The position numbers and the translations under genes were made by a program. Positions 1 to 5,345 of a DNA stretch of 5,345 bases are shown piece by piece; position 1 is the stretch's first letter; every line of letters begins with the position of its first letter. Source of the DNA: JACKII01 sp963974445 (lineage in GTDB: Bacteria > Pseudomonadota > Alphaproteobacteria > Bin95); the NCBI GenBank assembly GCA_963974445.1, contig CAXBDI010000169.1:1-5345 (forward strand), read 5' to 3'. Under the pieces are notes generated by a model. That model worked only from the letters and a program-made list of their open reading frames with translations. It made no database searches and was not told the origin of the DNA.

Positions 1-324
1 GAGCAACGCCTGCTGGCCGCCCAGCTGGGGCTCGTGCGGGCTGTAGGCTTCGGCAGCGCATCGAGGGTCGAGCGCGCGGAACAGCGCATCCTTGCCCGCA
101 CGCTTGCGTTCGGGCGGATGAATCTGCGACTGGGCGACCGCGCCGAGGACACCGACAAGAACGTCATCGACGTCCTGATTTTCGGCCTTGTCTACCGAAC
201 CGTCGCCGCTGGCCGCCGCCTGCGACTGCTGCAAAGCGGGCTGATCCACCGCGAACTCGCCCTGACCGTCATGGGGATCGCCCTCATTGTCGTGCTGCTG
301 CTTGCGGCACCGCTATACTCCTGA
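1..324 (+). CDS. nuoL: NADH-quinone oxidoreductase subunit L, C-terminal end (partial)
   Basis: This is the last 107 codons of a gene entering from the left edge, read in the frame starting at base 1 and ending at TGA 322-324. NuoL is the distal antiporter-like subunit of complex I; its C-terminus forms a long amphipathic helix along the membrane arm and then a final transmembrane segment. That layout is visible: about 80 residues rich in Arg/Glu/Asp and Leu, containing a segment like NuoL tails (DKNVIDVLIFGLVYRT, then LRLLQSGLIHRELAL), followed by a hydrophobic stretch ending LLLAAPLYS. The call leans on position as well, since nuoM follows after 17 bp and then nuoN, the standard L-M-N order. 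The catalytic antiporter core lies outside the window, so a related NuoL/MrpA-like protein is possible but less likely. Confidence 0.82.
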   Translation, partial: EQRLLAAQLGLVRAVGFGSASRVERAEQRILARTLAFGRMNLRLGDRAEDTDKNVIDVLIFGLVYRTVAAGRRLRLLQSGLIHRELALTVMGIALIVVLLLAAPLYS

Positions 325-341
325 AGAAAGACGAGCCCGCC

Positions 342-1802
342 ATGCCCCTCCTCTCCCTCTCCGTTTTCCTGCCCCTGCTTGGCGGTCTGCTGCTGATGGC
401 ACTGCCGGGAAAGTCAGCCCGGACCGCACATGGCATTTCCATCGCCACGACGGGGCTGACCTTTCTGGTAACGCTGGCGATCTGGACGCGAGGCACGCTG
501 CCCGGCGGCTTCGCGCAGATCGAGGAAATCGCCTGGATCCCGGCGATCGGCGCCGCCTACCGGCTGGGCATCGACGGGCTGAGCCTGCCGCTCATCCTGA
601 TGACATCACTGCTGTTCTTCCTGTCGTCGATCTATGCGGCCCGGATTACCGACCGTCCGGCGGTCTTCGTGGTGCTAATGCTGATGCTGGAAACCGCGTC
701 AATCGGCACCTTCGCGGCACTCGATGCGCTGCTCTTCTACGTCTTTTTCGAAGTCTCGCTGGTGGGCATGTATTTCATGATCGTCGGCTGGGGCTACGAG
801 GAGCGCCAGCGCGCGGGCCTGATGTTCTTCATCTACACGCTGCTGGGATCGCTGCCGCTGTTGCTGGCGATCATCGGGCTATACTTGGCCACCGGCAGTT
901 TCGACATGCGGCTCTGGATCGACACGCCGCCGCTAACCGGCCTCACGGCAATGCTGGCGCTGATCGCGATGCTGTTCACCTTCGCGGTCAAGATCCCGGC
1001 GTTTCCGGTGCACACCTGGCTTCCCGCCGCCCACGTGCAGGCCCCGACCGTGGGCAGCGTGATCCTGGCCGGGGTGATGCTGAAATTCGGCACCTACGGG
1101 CTGATCCGCTTTGCCCTGCAAATGACGCCCGAGGCCTTTGTGCAGGCCGGTCAGGTGGTGCTGGCCTTCGGGGTGTTCAGCGCGATCTACGGCGCCTTCG
1201 CGGCGCTGGCGCAATCCGACCTGAAAAAGATGATCGCCTACACGTCGGTCAATCACATGGGCTATGTGGTGATGGCCGTCGCGGTGGCCGCGCTGACCAT
1301 CGACGCCGATCTGCGCGCGGTGGCGCTGAACGGCGCGACGCTCCAGATGGTGAGCCACGGGATCGTCACCGGGGCGCTGTTCTTTCTCGTCGGCATGTTG
1401 CAAAGCCGCGCCCACAGTCGCAAAATGGCCGGCTTCGGCGGTTTGCTGGGTCAGGTGCCCTGGCTGGGCTGGGCGTTCATCCTGTCGGCCTTCGCCTCGC
1501 TCGGACTGCCGGGTCTGGCGCATTTCCCAGCCGAGTTCCAGATATTCCTGGCCACATTGAACGCCCAGCCCTGGGCCATCGTGGCGATCGTCGCCATCGT
1601 GATCACCGCGGGTCTCTACCTGCGGGCCATCGCAGCGGTCTTTCTCGGAGAGTCGAACGGGAAATGGGCCGACATGCCCGATCTGGACCGCAGTGAAAAG
1701 CTGGCCATCGTGCCGCTGCTGGTCCTGATCGTACTGATCGGCGTCGCTCCGTCCTGGCTGCTGGGCATGATGGATACAACGATGCGGGCGCTGCAATTCT
1801 GA
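342..1802 (+). CDS. nuoM: NADH-quinone oxidoreductase subunit M
   Basis: NuoM is one of three antiporter-like proton-translocating subunits in the membrane arm of respiratory complex I. The 486-residue product is hydrophobic throughout with about 14 membrane segments, slightly shorter than the usual 500 or so. The expected functional residues are present: TM5 Glu in FFEVSLVGMYF (E137), TM7 Lys in FAVKIPAFPVHTWLPAAH (K217, with H224 and H231), the central-axis Lys in GVMLKFGTYG (K248), the loop LKKMIAYTSVNHMGY (near 294-308), a His in MVSHG (H339), and the distal TM12 Glu in FPAEFQIF (E398, where E. coli NuoM also has Glu). ATG 342 is the natural start: it follows the nuoL stop by 17 bp and gives a normal NuoM N-terminus; upstream is a purine-rich stretch (GAAGAAAGACGAG) rather than a strong ribosome site. 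Its stop overlaps the nuoN start, so the two are probably translationally coupled. It looks fully functional. Confidence 0.97.
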   Translation: MPLLSLSVFLPLLGGLLLMALPGKSARTAHGISIATTGLTFLVTLAIWTRGTLPGGFAQIEEIAWIPAIGAAYRLGIDGLSLPLILMTSLLFFLSSIYAARITDRPAVFVVLMLMLETASIGTFAALDALLFYVFFEVSLVGMYFMIVGWGYEERQRAGLMFFIYTLLGSLPLLLAIIGLYLATGSFDMRLWIDTPPLTGLTAMLALIAMLFTFAVKIPAFPVHTWLPAAHVQAPTVGSVILAGVMLKFGTYGLIRFALQMTPEAFVQAGQVVLAFGVFSAIYGAFAALAQSDLKKMIAYTSVNHMGYVVMAVAVAALTIDADLRAVALNGATLQMVSHGIVTGALFFLVGMLQSRAHSRKMAGFGGLLGQVPWLGWAFILSAFASLGLPGLAHFPAEFQIFLATLNAQPWAIVAIVAIVITAGLYLRAIAAVFLGESNGKWADMPDLDRSEKLAIVPLLVLIVLIGVAPSWLLGMMDTTMRALQF

Positions 1803-3160
1803 TGGCGCGCGATCTTTCCCTGCTGATTCCGGAAATGCTGCTGGCGATGACGGTCGTGCTCATGCTGGTGTCCGAGATGCTGCGCGCGCCGCGGCTTGCC
1901 CTCGGCATCGGGGTGATCGGGCTGGGACTGGCGACCGCGCTGACCTTGCCGCTGCTGGAGACCGATACCAGCGTGTTCGGCGGCACCTACCGGATCGACC
2001 TGCTGTCGGCCTGGGCCAAGCTGATCCTGTTGCCCGGCACCGCGCTGGCCCTGATGATGGCGCGGGCCGAGATCGCCGGAAAGGACCGCGAGGGCAGCGT
2101 CTATGCGCTGCTGTGCCTGGTGACGCTGGGAGCGCTCATGCTGTCGGGTGGCGGCGACATGATGATGCTGGTGCTGGGCGTAGTGCTGACCGGGCTGGGC
2201 TCCTTCGCGCTGGTCGCCTGGCCGCGCGACGATCCGGCGACCGAGGCCGCGATGAAATATCTGGTCTTCGGGTCCGTCACCGGATCGGTGATGATCTACG
2301 GGCTGAGCTTTTGGTTCGGCGGCACCGGCTCGACGCTCTTTTCCGAGCTGGGCCTGCTGGAGGGCAGCACGCTGATCGCGCTGGCCGGACTGATCGCAGT
2401 GCTGATCGGGCTGGGCTACAAGGCGGCGCTGGTGCCGTTCCAGTTCTGGGCGCCCGACGCCTATGACGGCGCGCCGGTGTCGGTTGCCGCCTATCTGTCG
2501 GTGATCACGAAGGTTGCGGCGATCTTCGCCTTCGCGCAGATATTGCGCGATTTGCCGGTCGGCACTGGCTGGCCGATGGTGGTGGCGCTGATCGCCGCCG
2601 TGACGATGACGTTCGGCTATCTTGCGGCGCTGGTGCAGAGCAACGTGGTGCGCCTGCTGGCCTATTCGTCGGTGGCGCAGGCGGGTTATTTCATGATGGG
2701 GATCGTGGATCTGGGGCCGGGCTCGCTGGCGCTGCCCTCGGTGATCGTGTTCGGCGCGGCCTATGTGGCTATGAATCTCGGCGCCTTCGCGGTGATTATG
2801 GTCGCCGGGCGCAGCCTCGGCGACTTCCGGGGCTTTGGCCGCGCGCGGCCGGTGATCGGCGTGGCGATGGTGGTGTTCCTGCTGTCCCTGACGGGCATCC
2901 CGCCGCTCTTCGGCTTTGTCGGCAAGGTGCTGCTCTTCGGTGCGGCGATCAAGGCGGGCTATCTGTGGCTGGCGGTGATCGGCATTCTCAACAGCGTACT
3001 GGCGCTGGCGGTCTATCTGCGCATCGTGGTGCCGATGTATCAGCCACGCGAGGCCGGTCAGGACAGCGCCGCCCTGGCGCCGCCGCTGATGATCGTGCTG
3101 GGCGCGACCGCGCTGGTCACGCTGTTCATGGGATTGTTTGCGGGAGTGTTTCCAGGGTGA
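1802..3160 (+). CDS. nuoN: NADH-quinone oxidoreductase subunit N (divergent, short)
   Basis: NuoN is the antiporter-like subunit of complex I nearest the peripheral-arm side among L, M and N. The 452-residue product is a polytopic membrane protein opening with the typical LIPEMLL motif, then EAAMKYLVFGS (K152), GYKAALVPFQFWAPDAYDGAP (K207), VITKVAAIF (K237), LLAYSSVAQAGYF (286-297) and GIPPLFGFVGKVLLF (K375). The four lysines match those important in E. coli NuoN. Oddities: the TM5 Glu of the family (E. coli E133, context LGLELLSL) aligns with V128 in LGVVLTGL; the TM7 His seven residues after the Lys is Q214; and the usual Lys before Arg in the QxNxKR loop is V283. It is about 30 residues shorter than E. 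coli NuoN. The start is fixed by the TGATG overlap with nuoM, implying coupled translation without its own strong ribosome site. It is the last gene of the operon here; the next features are on the opposite strand. The family is certain; full proton-pumping activity is less so. Confidence 0.95.
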   Translation: MARDLSLLIPEMLLAMTVVLMLVSEMLRAPRLALGIGVIGLGLATALTLPLLETDTSVFGGTYRIDLLSAWAKLILLPGTALALMMARAEIAGKDREGSVYALLCLVTLGALMLSGGGDMMMLVLGVVLTGLGSFALVAWPRDDPATEAAMKYLVFGSVTGSVMIYGLSFWFGGTGSTLFSELGLLEGSTLIALAGLIAVLIGLGYKAALVPFQFWAPDAYDGAPVSVAAYLSVITKVAAIFAFAQILRDLPVGTGWPMVVALIAAVTMTFGYLAALVQSNVVRLLAYSSVAQAGYFMMGIVDLGPGSLALPSVIVFGAAYVAMNLGAFAVIMVAGRSLGDFRGFGRARPVIGVAMVVFLLSLTGIPPLFGFVGKVLLFGAAIKAGYLWLAVIGILNSVLALAVYLRIVVPMYQPREAGQDSAALAPPLMIVLGATALVTLFMGLFAGVFPG

Positions 3161-3198
3161 ACCGCAATGGGTTCGACGGTTGGCACTCCGCGTGACGT

Positions 3199-3231
3199 AT
3201 CAGCAGCAGTGTTAAACTATTCAGTGCTGAT
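3199..3231. repeat. inverted repeat at the convergent gene junction
   Basis: ATCAGCA (3199-3205) and TGCTGAT (3225-3231) are a perfect 7-bp inverted repeat around a 19-nt AT-rich loop. It lies 39 bp past the nuoN stop and covers the last codons and stop of the opposing copD remnant, where a bidirectional terminator would be expected. There is no T-run on either side and the loop is long, so termination is only a possibility. Confidence 0.3.
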
Positions 3232-3570
3232 TTCTTCCACCTTGAACCGACCCTCGAGCGTCTCCCCCGCAAAATCCGAGATCAGGACGTCGACCTCGAA
3301 ATGCCACGCTCCCGGAAGTGCAAGCACGAGATCAGGAACCCTCCAACGGCCGGTCTGCAACCGCTGGGCAGGGCGCTGCAGTGGAGCGACGCTAAGCTCA
3401 GGATTCGAAACCCAAAGCGTGACCTCGACGACTTCCCTAGGCCGACCGTCGGAATCTTCGGCAACCACGGCGCGGCTATGTTCGGACACATCATCGGCTT
3501 TTAGGCGAAGATAACTCCGGCATTGTTCGACACGAAGAAGAGAACATTTTCTCAATCGGGATCGGGCCAT
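3217..3570 (-). pseudogene. copD: C-terminal remnant of a CopD-family copper homeostasis membrane protein
   Basis: CopD-family proteins are inner-membrane proteins linked to copper handling; many alphaproteobacterial ones end in a soluble beta-sandwich (YtkA/FixH-like) domain. The open frame from ATG 3570 encodes 117 residues. From about residue 40 the sequence matches that tail: DSDGRPREVVEVTLWVSNPE, then a GRWRVPDLVLALPG segment, then WHFEVDVLISDF and a final LEGRFKVEE. No transmembrane part is encoded, and an in-frame TAA sits two codons before the ATG (3574-3576), with no clear ribosome site. The preceding part of the domain seems to lie in other frames: IEKMF in the frame read from about 3574 to 3542 (compare the family's HTEKAM-type motif), VSNNAGV in another from 3542 to 3513, then YLRLKADD in this one. 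That pattern suggests two frameshifts plus loss of the membrane domain. The family match is from memory of typical sequences; a small free-standing YtkA-like protein remains possible. Confidence 0.6.
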
Positions 3571-3751
3571 CGATTAAATCCGATTGTAATTCGTCTTCTT
3601 GGGGCCGCTTCACCCAGATGGTTGCGCTAGCGCGCAGCGTTCTTGAGGCTGCAAAAGGTGCCCAAGTGCGGTTTTTGGCCAAGGCTGCTTGAGAACGTAA
3701 TCGGACACCAACCCATCTGTCTCCAGTCAACCCGCGCGATAGTATGCTTTA
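3571..3751. other. non-coding gap between lgt and the copD remnant
   Basis: This 181-bp AT-richer stretch carries no complete gene that I can support. On the - strand one frame stays open from the window position 3748 down to 3491 and contains AKNRTWAPFAASRTLRASAT (roughly 3690-3630), faintly like the NR...TPAL...LRRS segment that precedes the soluble domain in CopD proteins. If real, it would be an older, internally deleted part of the same gene. The similarity is weak and I do not annotate it as coding. Confidence 0.3.
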
Positions 3752-3756
3752 CTATC
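3738..3756. repeat. perfect 7-bp palindromic stem overlapping the lgt stop codon
   Basis: GATAGTA (3738-3744) and TACTATC (3750-3756) form a perfect inverted repeat with a 5-nt loop. The stem spans the lgt TAG stop (3752-3754, - strand). It could be a weak 3' hairpin that protects or ends the lgt transcript, or a dyad binding site. It is AT-rich and has no T-run after it, so it is not a typical intrinsic terminator. Confidence 0.4.
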
Positions 3757-4603
3757 CTGTCGTGTGGTCTTTGCATTGCGGGCCCAACTTCGAAACTCCC
3801 AGCACGATTAGTATTGCCCCGGCAACACCCATAGGTGTGCTCAATACCATGCCCATTGTCAGCCAGTTTCCGGCAAGAAACCCCAGTTGCGTATCCGGCT
3901 CTCGAAACCACTCGACGGATATGCGGGCCATCGCATAGCCGAGAAGCATGGTTCCCGCCACAATTCCGGGGTAGCGCAACGCTTTCGCGCGATGTGTGAG
4001 AAACCGCAGGACGATGAAAAGAACCACCCCTTCCAGTGCCGCCTCATAGAGTTGGCTTGGGTGACGAGGCAGTTGGCTCGGATCGTGCGGGAAGACAAAG
4101 GCCCATGGCACATCTGCCACGCGGCCGTAAAGTTCCCCATTCACGAAGTTGGCGAGCCGTCCCAAAAACAGGCCAATCGGTACCACAGCCGCAATCATGT
4201 CAGAAAGCGAAAGGAGCGGAATGCTGTTCTTCCAACTGAAGACGACAAGTGCGACCACGACCCCAAGCATTCCGCCGTGGAAAGACATGCCGCCCTCCCA
4301 TATCTTAACGGCGTCCAGCGGATTGGCAAAATAATACTCGGCATTATAGAAGAGAACAAAGCCGGTGCGCCCGCCGACGATAACGCCGACAATGATCCAA
4401 GTGAGCAGGTCGCTCACTTGATCTCGGGTGGCGGGAGGGCCAGCCGGACTCCATAGAGCACCGTTCTTGAGAAGGCGAAGGCAATACCACCATCCAACAA
4501 GTAAACCTGCAATATATGCGAGACTATACCAGCGAATGGCGAGAGGACCGAACTCGATCAGAACCGGATCGATGTTTGGAAATGGAATGGTGAGGGGGGT
4601 CAT
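3752..4603 (-). CDS. lgt: prolipoprotein diacylglyceryl transferase
   Basis: Lgt transfers diacylglycerol from phosphatidylglycerol to the lipobox cysteine of prolipoproteins at the inner membrane, the first step of lipoprotein maturation. The 283-residue product has about seven membrane segments and normal length. Family residues are intact: IRWYSLAYIAGLL with Y26, the SFHGGMLG motif with catalytic H109 (E. coli H103), the signature LGRLANFVNGELYGR with R149, N152 and E157 (E. coli R143, N146, E151), HPSQLYEA (181-188) and EWFREPDTQLG with R234 (E. coli R239). ATG 4603 is chosen because it puts Y26 at the E. coli position, starts with a normal TIPFPNIDPV N-terminus, and follows an AGGA (4615-4618) at 11 nt. 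The frame is open to ATG 4711, adding 36 residues (MRILRRRLLPPIFAAAILF...) that are not normal for Lgt. GC is lower than in the nuo genes, and its neighbours are a copper-type remnant and a small secreted protein, so it is probably an accessory second lgt and not the housekeeping copy. Confidence 0.95.
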   Translation of the reverse strand: MTPLTIPFPNIDPVLIEFGPLAIRWYSLAYIAGLLVGWWYCLRLLKNGALWSPAGPPATRDQVSDLLTWIIVGVIVGGRTGFVLFYNAEYYFANPLDAVKIWEGGMSFHGGMLGVVVALVVFSWKNSIPLLSLSDMIAAVVPIGLFLGRLANFVNGELYGRVADVPWAFVFPHDPSQLPRHPSQLYEAALEGVVLFIVLRFLTHRAKALRYPGIVAGTMLLGYAMARISVEWFREPDTQLGFLAGNWLTMGMVLSTPMGVAGAILIVLGVSKLGPQCKDHTTG

Positions 4604-4622
4604 TAGCACATATGTCCTGGAA

Positions 4623-4647
4623 ACCTGCCTTGGGTCGGTCGGCAGGT
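4623..4647. repeat. inverted repeat just upstream of lgt
   Basis: ACCTGCC (4623-4629) and GGCAGGT (4641-4647) are a perfect 7-bp inverted repeat with an 11-nt spacer. It lies 20 bp upstream of the lgt start and immediately before its ribosome site on the - strand. It could be an operator dyad or a leader hairpin that affects lgt translation. The arms recall the ACCTTCC/GGAAGGT arms of CueR-type copper operators, but the arms differ by a base and the spacing is longer (11 against about 7), so that link is speculative. No matching -35/-10 pair was seen. Confidence 0.35.
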
Positions 4648-4711
4648 AATCGTTGAAAAGTATTGCCGCAGCAAAGATGGGAGGTAGGAGCCTGCGTCGC
4701 AAAATCCTCAT

Positions 4712-4727
4712 CGGTCAGAAGAGACCG
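4712..4727. repeat. short hairpin between the small secreted gene and lgt
   Basis: CGGTC (4712-4716) and GACCG (4723-4727) form a perfect 5-bp stem with a 6-nt loop about 80 bp after the 4809 stop on the - strand. No T-run follows, so it is a weak candidate for a terminator or RNA-processing structure and may be chance. Confidence 0.2.
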
Positions 4728-4808
4728 GCCGAAAAGCCCGGTGTCATACTGCGCCAGGGGACTCAAGCATCAGTACATAAACGGAAATTTCGCGGAAGCG
4801 CCGCAGGC

Positions 4809-5162
4809 CTAGATGTGGGCGATGTGTTTAGGAGGCTTTGGATCCGGCCGTGTCGCCGTGCCGTGCAAAAGAATTTCTGTCAACGGCCCTACGGTGTCAT
4901 TGGGTGAGCCCTTCGGTGGATCAAATGCGATTGCCAAAGTTTGAACCAGACAATTGCTGCCGGAGAGACAGGCTGCATTCTGATTGAAGACGCCTTCCGG
5001 TGCAGTGCAAGGTTGAAAGCTCACTAAACCGGCGTCCGCGGCTTCAGTAGCTGCGGAAAAGGACCCTGTTTGGCCGCTAGAAACCATCGGCCCCGCAATG
5101 ACCAGCATAGCGAGCAGCAAGGGCCGCAGTAGGCAAAAAAGATGACGGCGAAAAAGCTCCAT
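4809..5162 (-). CDS. small secreted Cys-containing protein, unknown function (copper-cluster-like)
   Basis: I do not recognise a named family. The 117-residue product starts MELFRRHLFCLLRPLLLAML, a positively charged then hydrophobic leader that looks like a signal peptide with cleavage near residue 28-31, so a periplasmic location is inferred. The mature part has three cysteines (C52, C65, C71, as AACLSGSNC), a short hydrophobic patch (VQTLAIAF) and a Pro-rich tail RPDPKPPK (105-112). Small hypothetical proteins with this plan, a signal peptide, a few Cys and a PDPxPPK-like tail, occur in copper-resistance clusters and resemble DUF2946-type proteins; this is from memory and only a resemblance. 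The start is uncertain: ATG 5162 best fits a signal peptide but has no clear ribosome site, whereas in-frame ATG 5234 follows GGAAAGG (5242-5248) at 7 nt and would add 24 residues. The frame stays open to the right edge of the window. It lies 205 bp upstream of lgt on the same strand and may be co-transcribed. Confidence 0.6.
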   Translation of the reverse strand: MELFRRHLFCLLRPLLLAMLVIAGPMVSSGQTGSFSAATEAADAGLVSFQPCTAPEGVFNQNAACLSGSNCLVQTLAIAFDPPKGSPNDTVGPLTEILLHGTATRPDPKPPKHIAHI

Positions 5163-5345
5163 TGTGCCGCAACATAGGTCGCGTGTCTGCGCGGCACAAG
5201 TCGCGCTCGGCGAACGCGGTCGCCAATCGGGCATAAGGACGCCTTTCCGGTTCGGATGAACTTGTAGAAAAGCGCAAACTGGCAGATTTTTGCCGATCCA
5301 GCTCTGATATCTTATGTTTAGCCTGGGACGTCTTGGCTTGGCATC
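5163..5345. other. upstream region of the small secreted gene
   Basis: No separate gene is supported here. On the - strand the frame of the downstream gene has no stop up to base 5345, but also no ATG, GTG or TTG before ATG 5234. A ribosome-site-like GGAAAGG lies at 5242-5248 (- strand). I searched for -35/-10 pairs and found only isolated AT-rich hexamers (for example TAAGAT around 5305-5315, - strand) without a partner, so no promoter is called. Confidence 0.3.

Noticed and set aside
287..1696. Long open frame of 469 codons on the + strand overlapping nuoM
   Set aside because: It is rich in Arg, Ala, Gly and Asp with no recognisable domain, and lies inside the clear nuoM gene in another frame; such open shadows are usual in GC-rich DNA.
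933..1796. 287-codon open frame on the - strand opposite nuoM
   Set aside because: Composition is dominated by His, Gln, Arg and Gly, typical of antisense to a GC-rich membrane-protein gene; no motif or ribosome site.
3199..3231. Intrinsic terminator for nuoN
   Set aside because: A 7-bp stem exists but the loop is 19 nt and no T-run follows, so it is kept only as an inverted repeat.
3301..3504. + strand open frames opposite the copD remnant (also 3167-3514)
   Set aside because: The - strand frame has a recognisable domain ending; the + strand frames have none.
3627..3911. 94-codon open frame on the - strand overlapping the lgt 3' end
   Set aside because: Two thirds lies within lgt in another frame and the rest is low-complexity chance sequence without a recognisable family.
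3887..4456. 189-codon open frame on the + strand opposite lgt
   Set aside because: It is antisense to a gene with all Lgt motifs, and its product shows no recognisable domain or secretion signal.
4653..4907. 84-codon open frame on the + strand between lgt and the small secreted gene
   Set aside because: Overlaps the 3' end of the better-supported - strand gene, has no clear ribosome site, and its basic product matches nothing I know.
1..5345. tRNA, rRNA, CRISPR array, IS element or integrase
   Set aside because: Read on both strands: no cloverleaf-like tRNA pattern, no regularly spaced repeats, no transposase or integrase motifs, and no terminal inverted repeats bounding a gene.

Overview
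The window looks like a GC-rich proteobacterial chromosome or large plasmid, probably an alphaproteobacterium of the Rhodobacterales or Rhizobiales type. This assignment is an inference from composition, the gene families and their arrangement; no rRNA or other phylogenetic marker is present.

Positions 1-3160 (+ strand) hold the distal end of a complex I (NADH:quinone oxidoreductase) operon: the 3' end of nuoL, then complete nuoM and nuoN, packed with a 17-bp gap and a 1-bp TGATG overlap. These encode the three antiporter-like membrane subunits of the proton-pumping arm. NuoM has all the expected channel residues. NuoN is short and lacks at least two polar or charged residues normally found in its half-channels (TM5 Glu replaced by V128, TM7 His replaced by Q214). 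The operon is not followed by the birA-coaX-rnj genes that commonly follow nuoN in alphaproteobacteria. Together these points suggest a second, specialised nuo copy rather than the housekeeping one.

Positions 3161-5345 differ: visibly lower GC, lower gene density, and everything on the - strand, converging on nuoN. Reading in the - direction there is a small secreted Cys-containing protein of unknown function (4809-5162), an intact prolipoprotein diacylglyceryl transferase, lgt (3752-4603), and the C-terminal remnant of a CopD-type copper-homeostasis membrane protein (3217-3570). The upstream part of the remnant appears to continue in two other frames, so it is called a pseudogene. This resembles a decayed end of a copper/metal-resistance accessory cluster, where an extra lgt can sit next to cop genes; the metal link rests on the CopD remnant and a weak family resemblance of the small protein.

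Several short perfect inverted repeats lie in the gaps of the right half (3199-3231, 3738-3756, 4623-4647, 4712-4727). None has the T-run of a convincing intrinsic terminator. No tRNA, rRNA, CRISPR array, transposase or clear promoter was found. I do not see a wholly new system; the most notable points are the altered NuoN and the eroded copper-associated segment beside it.
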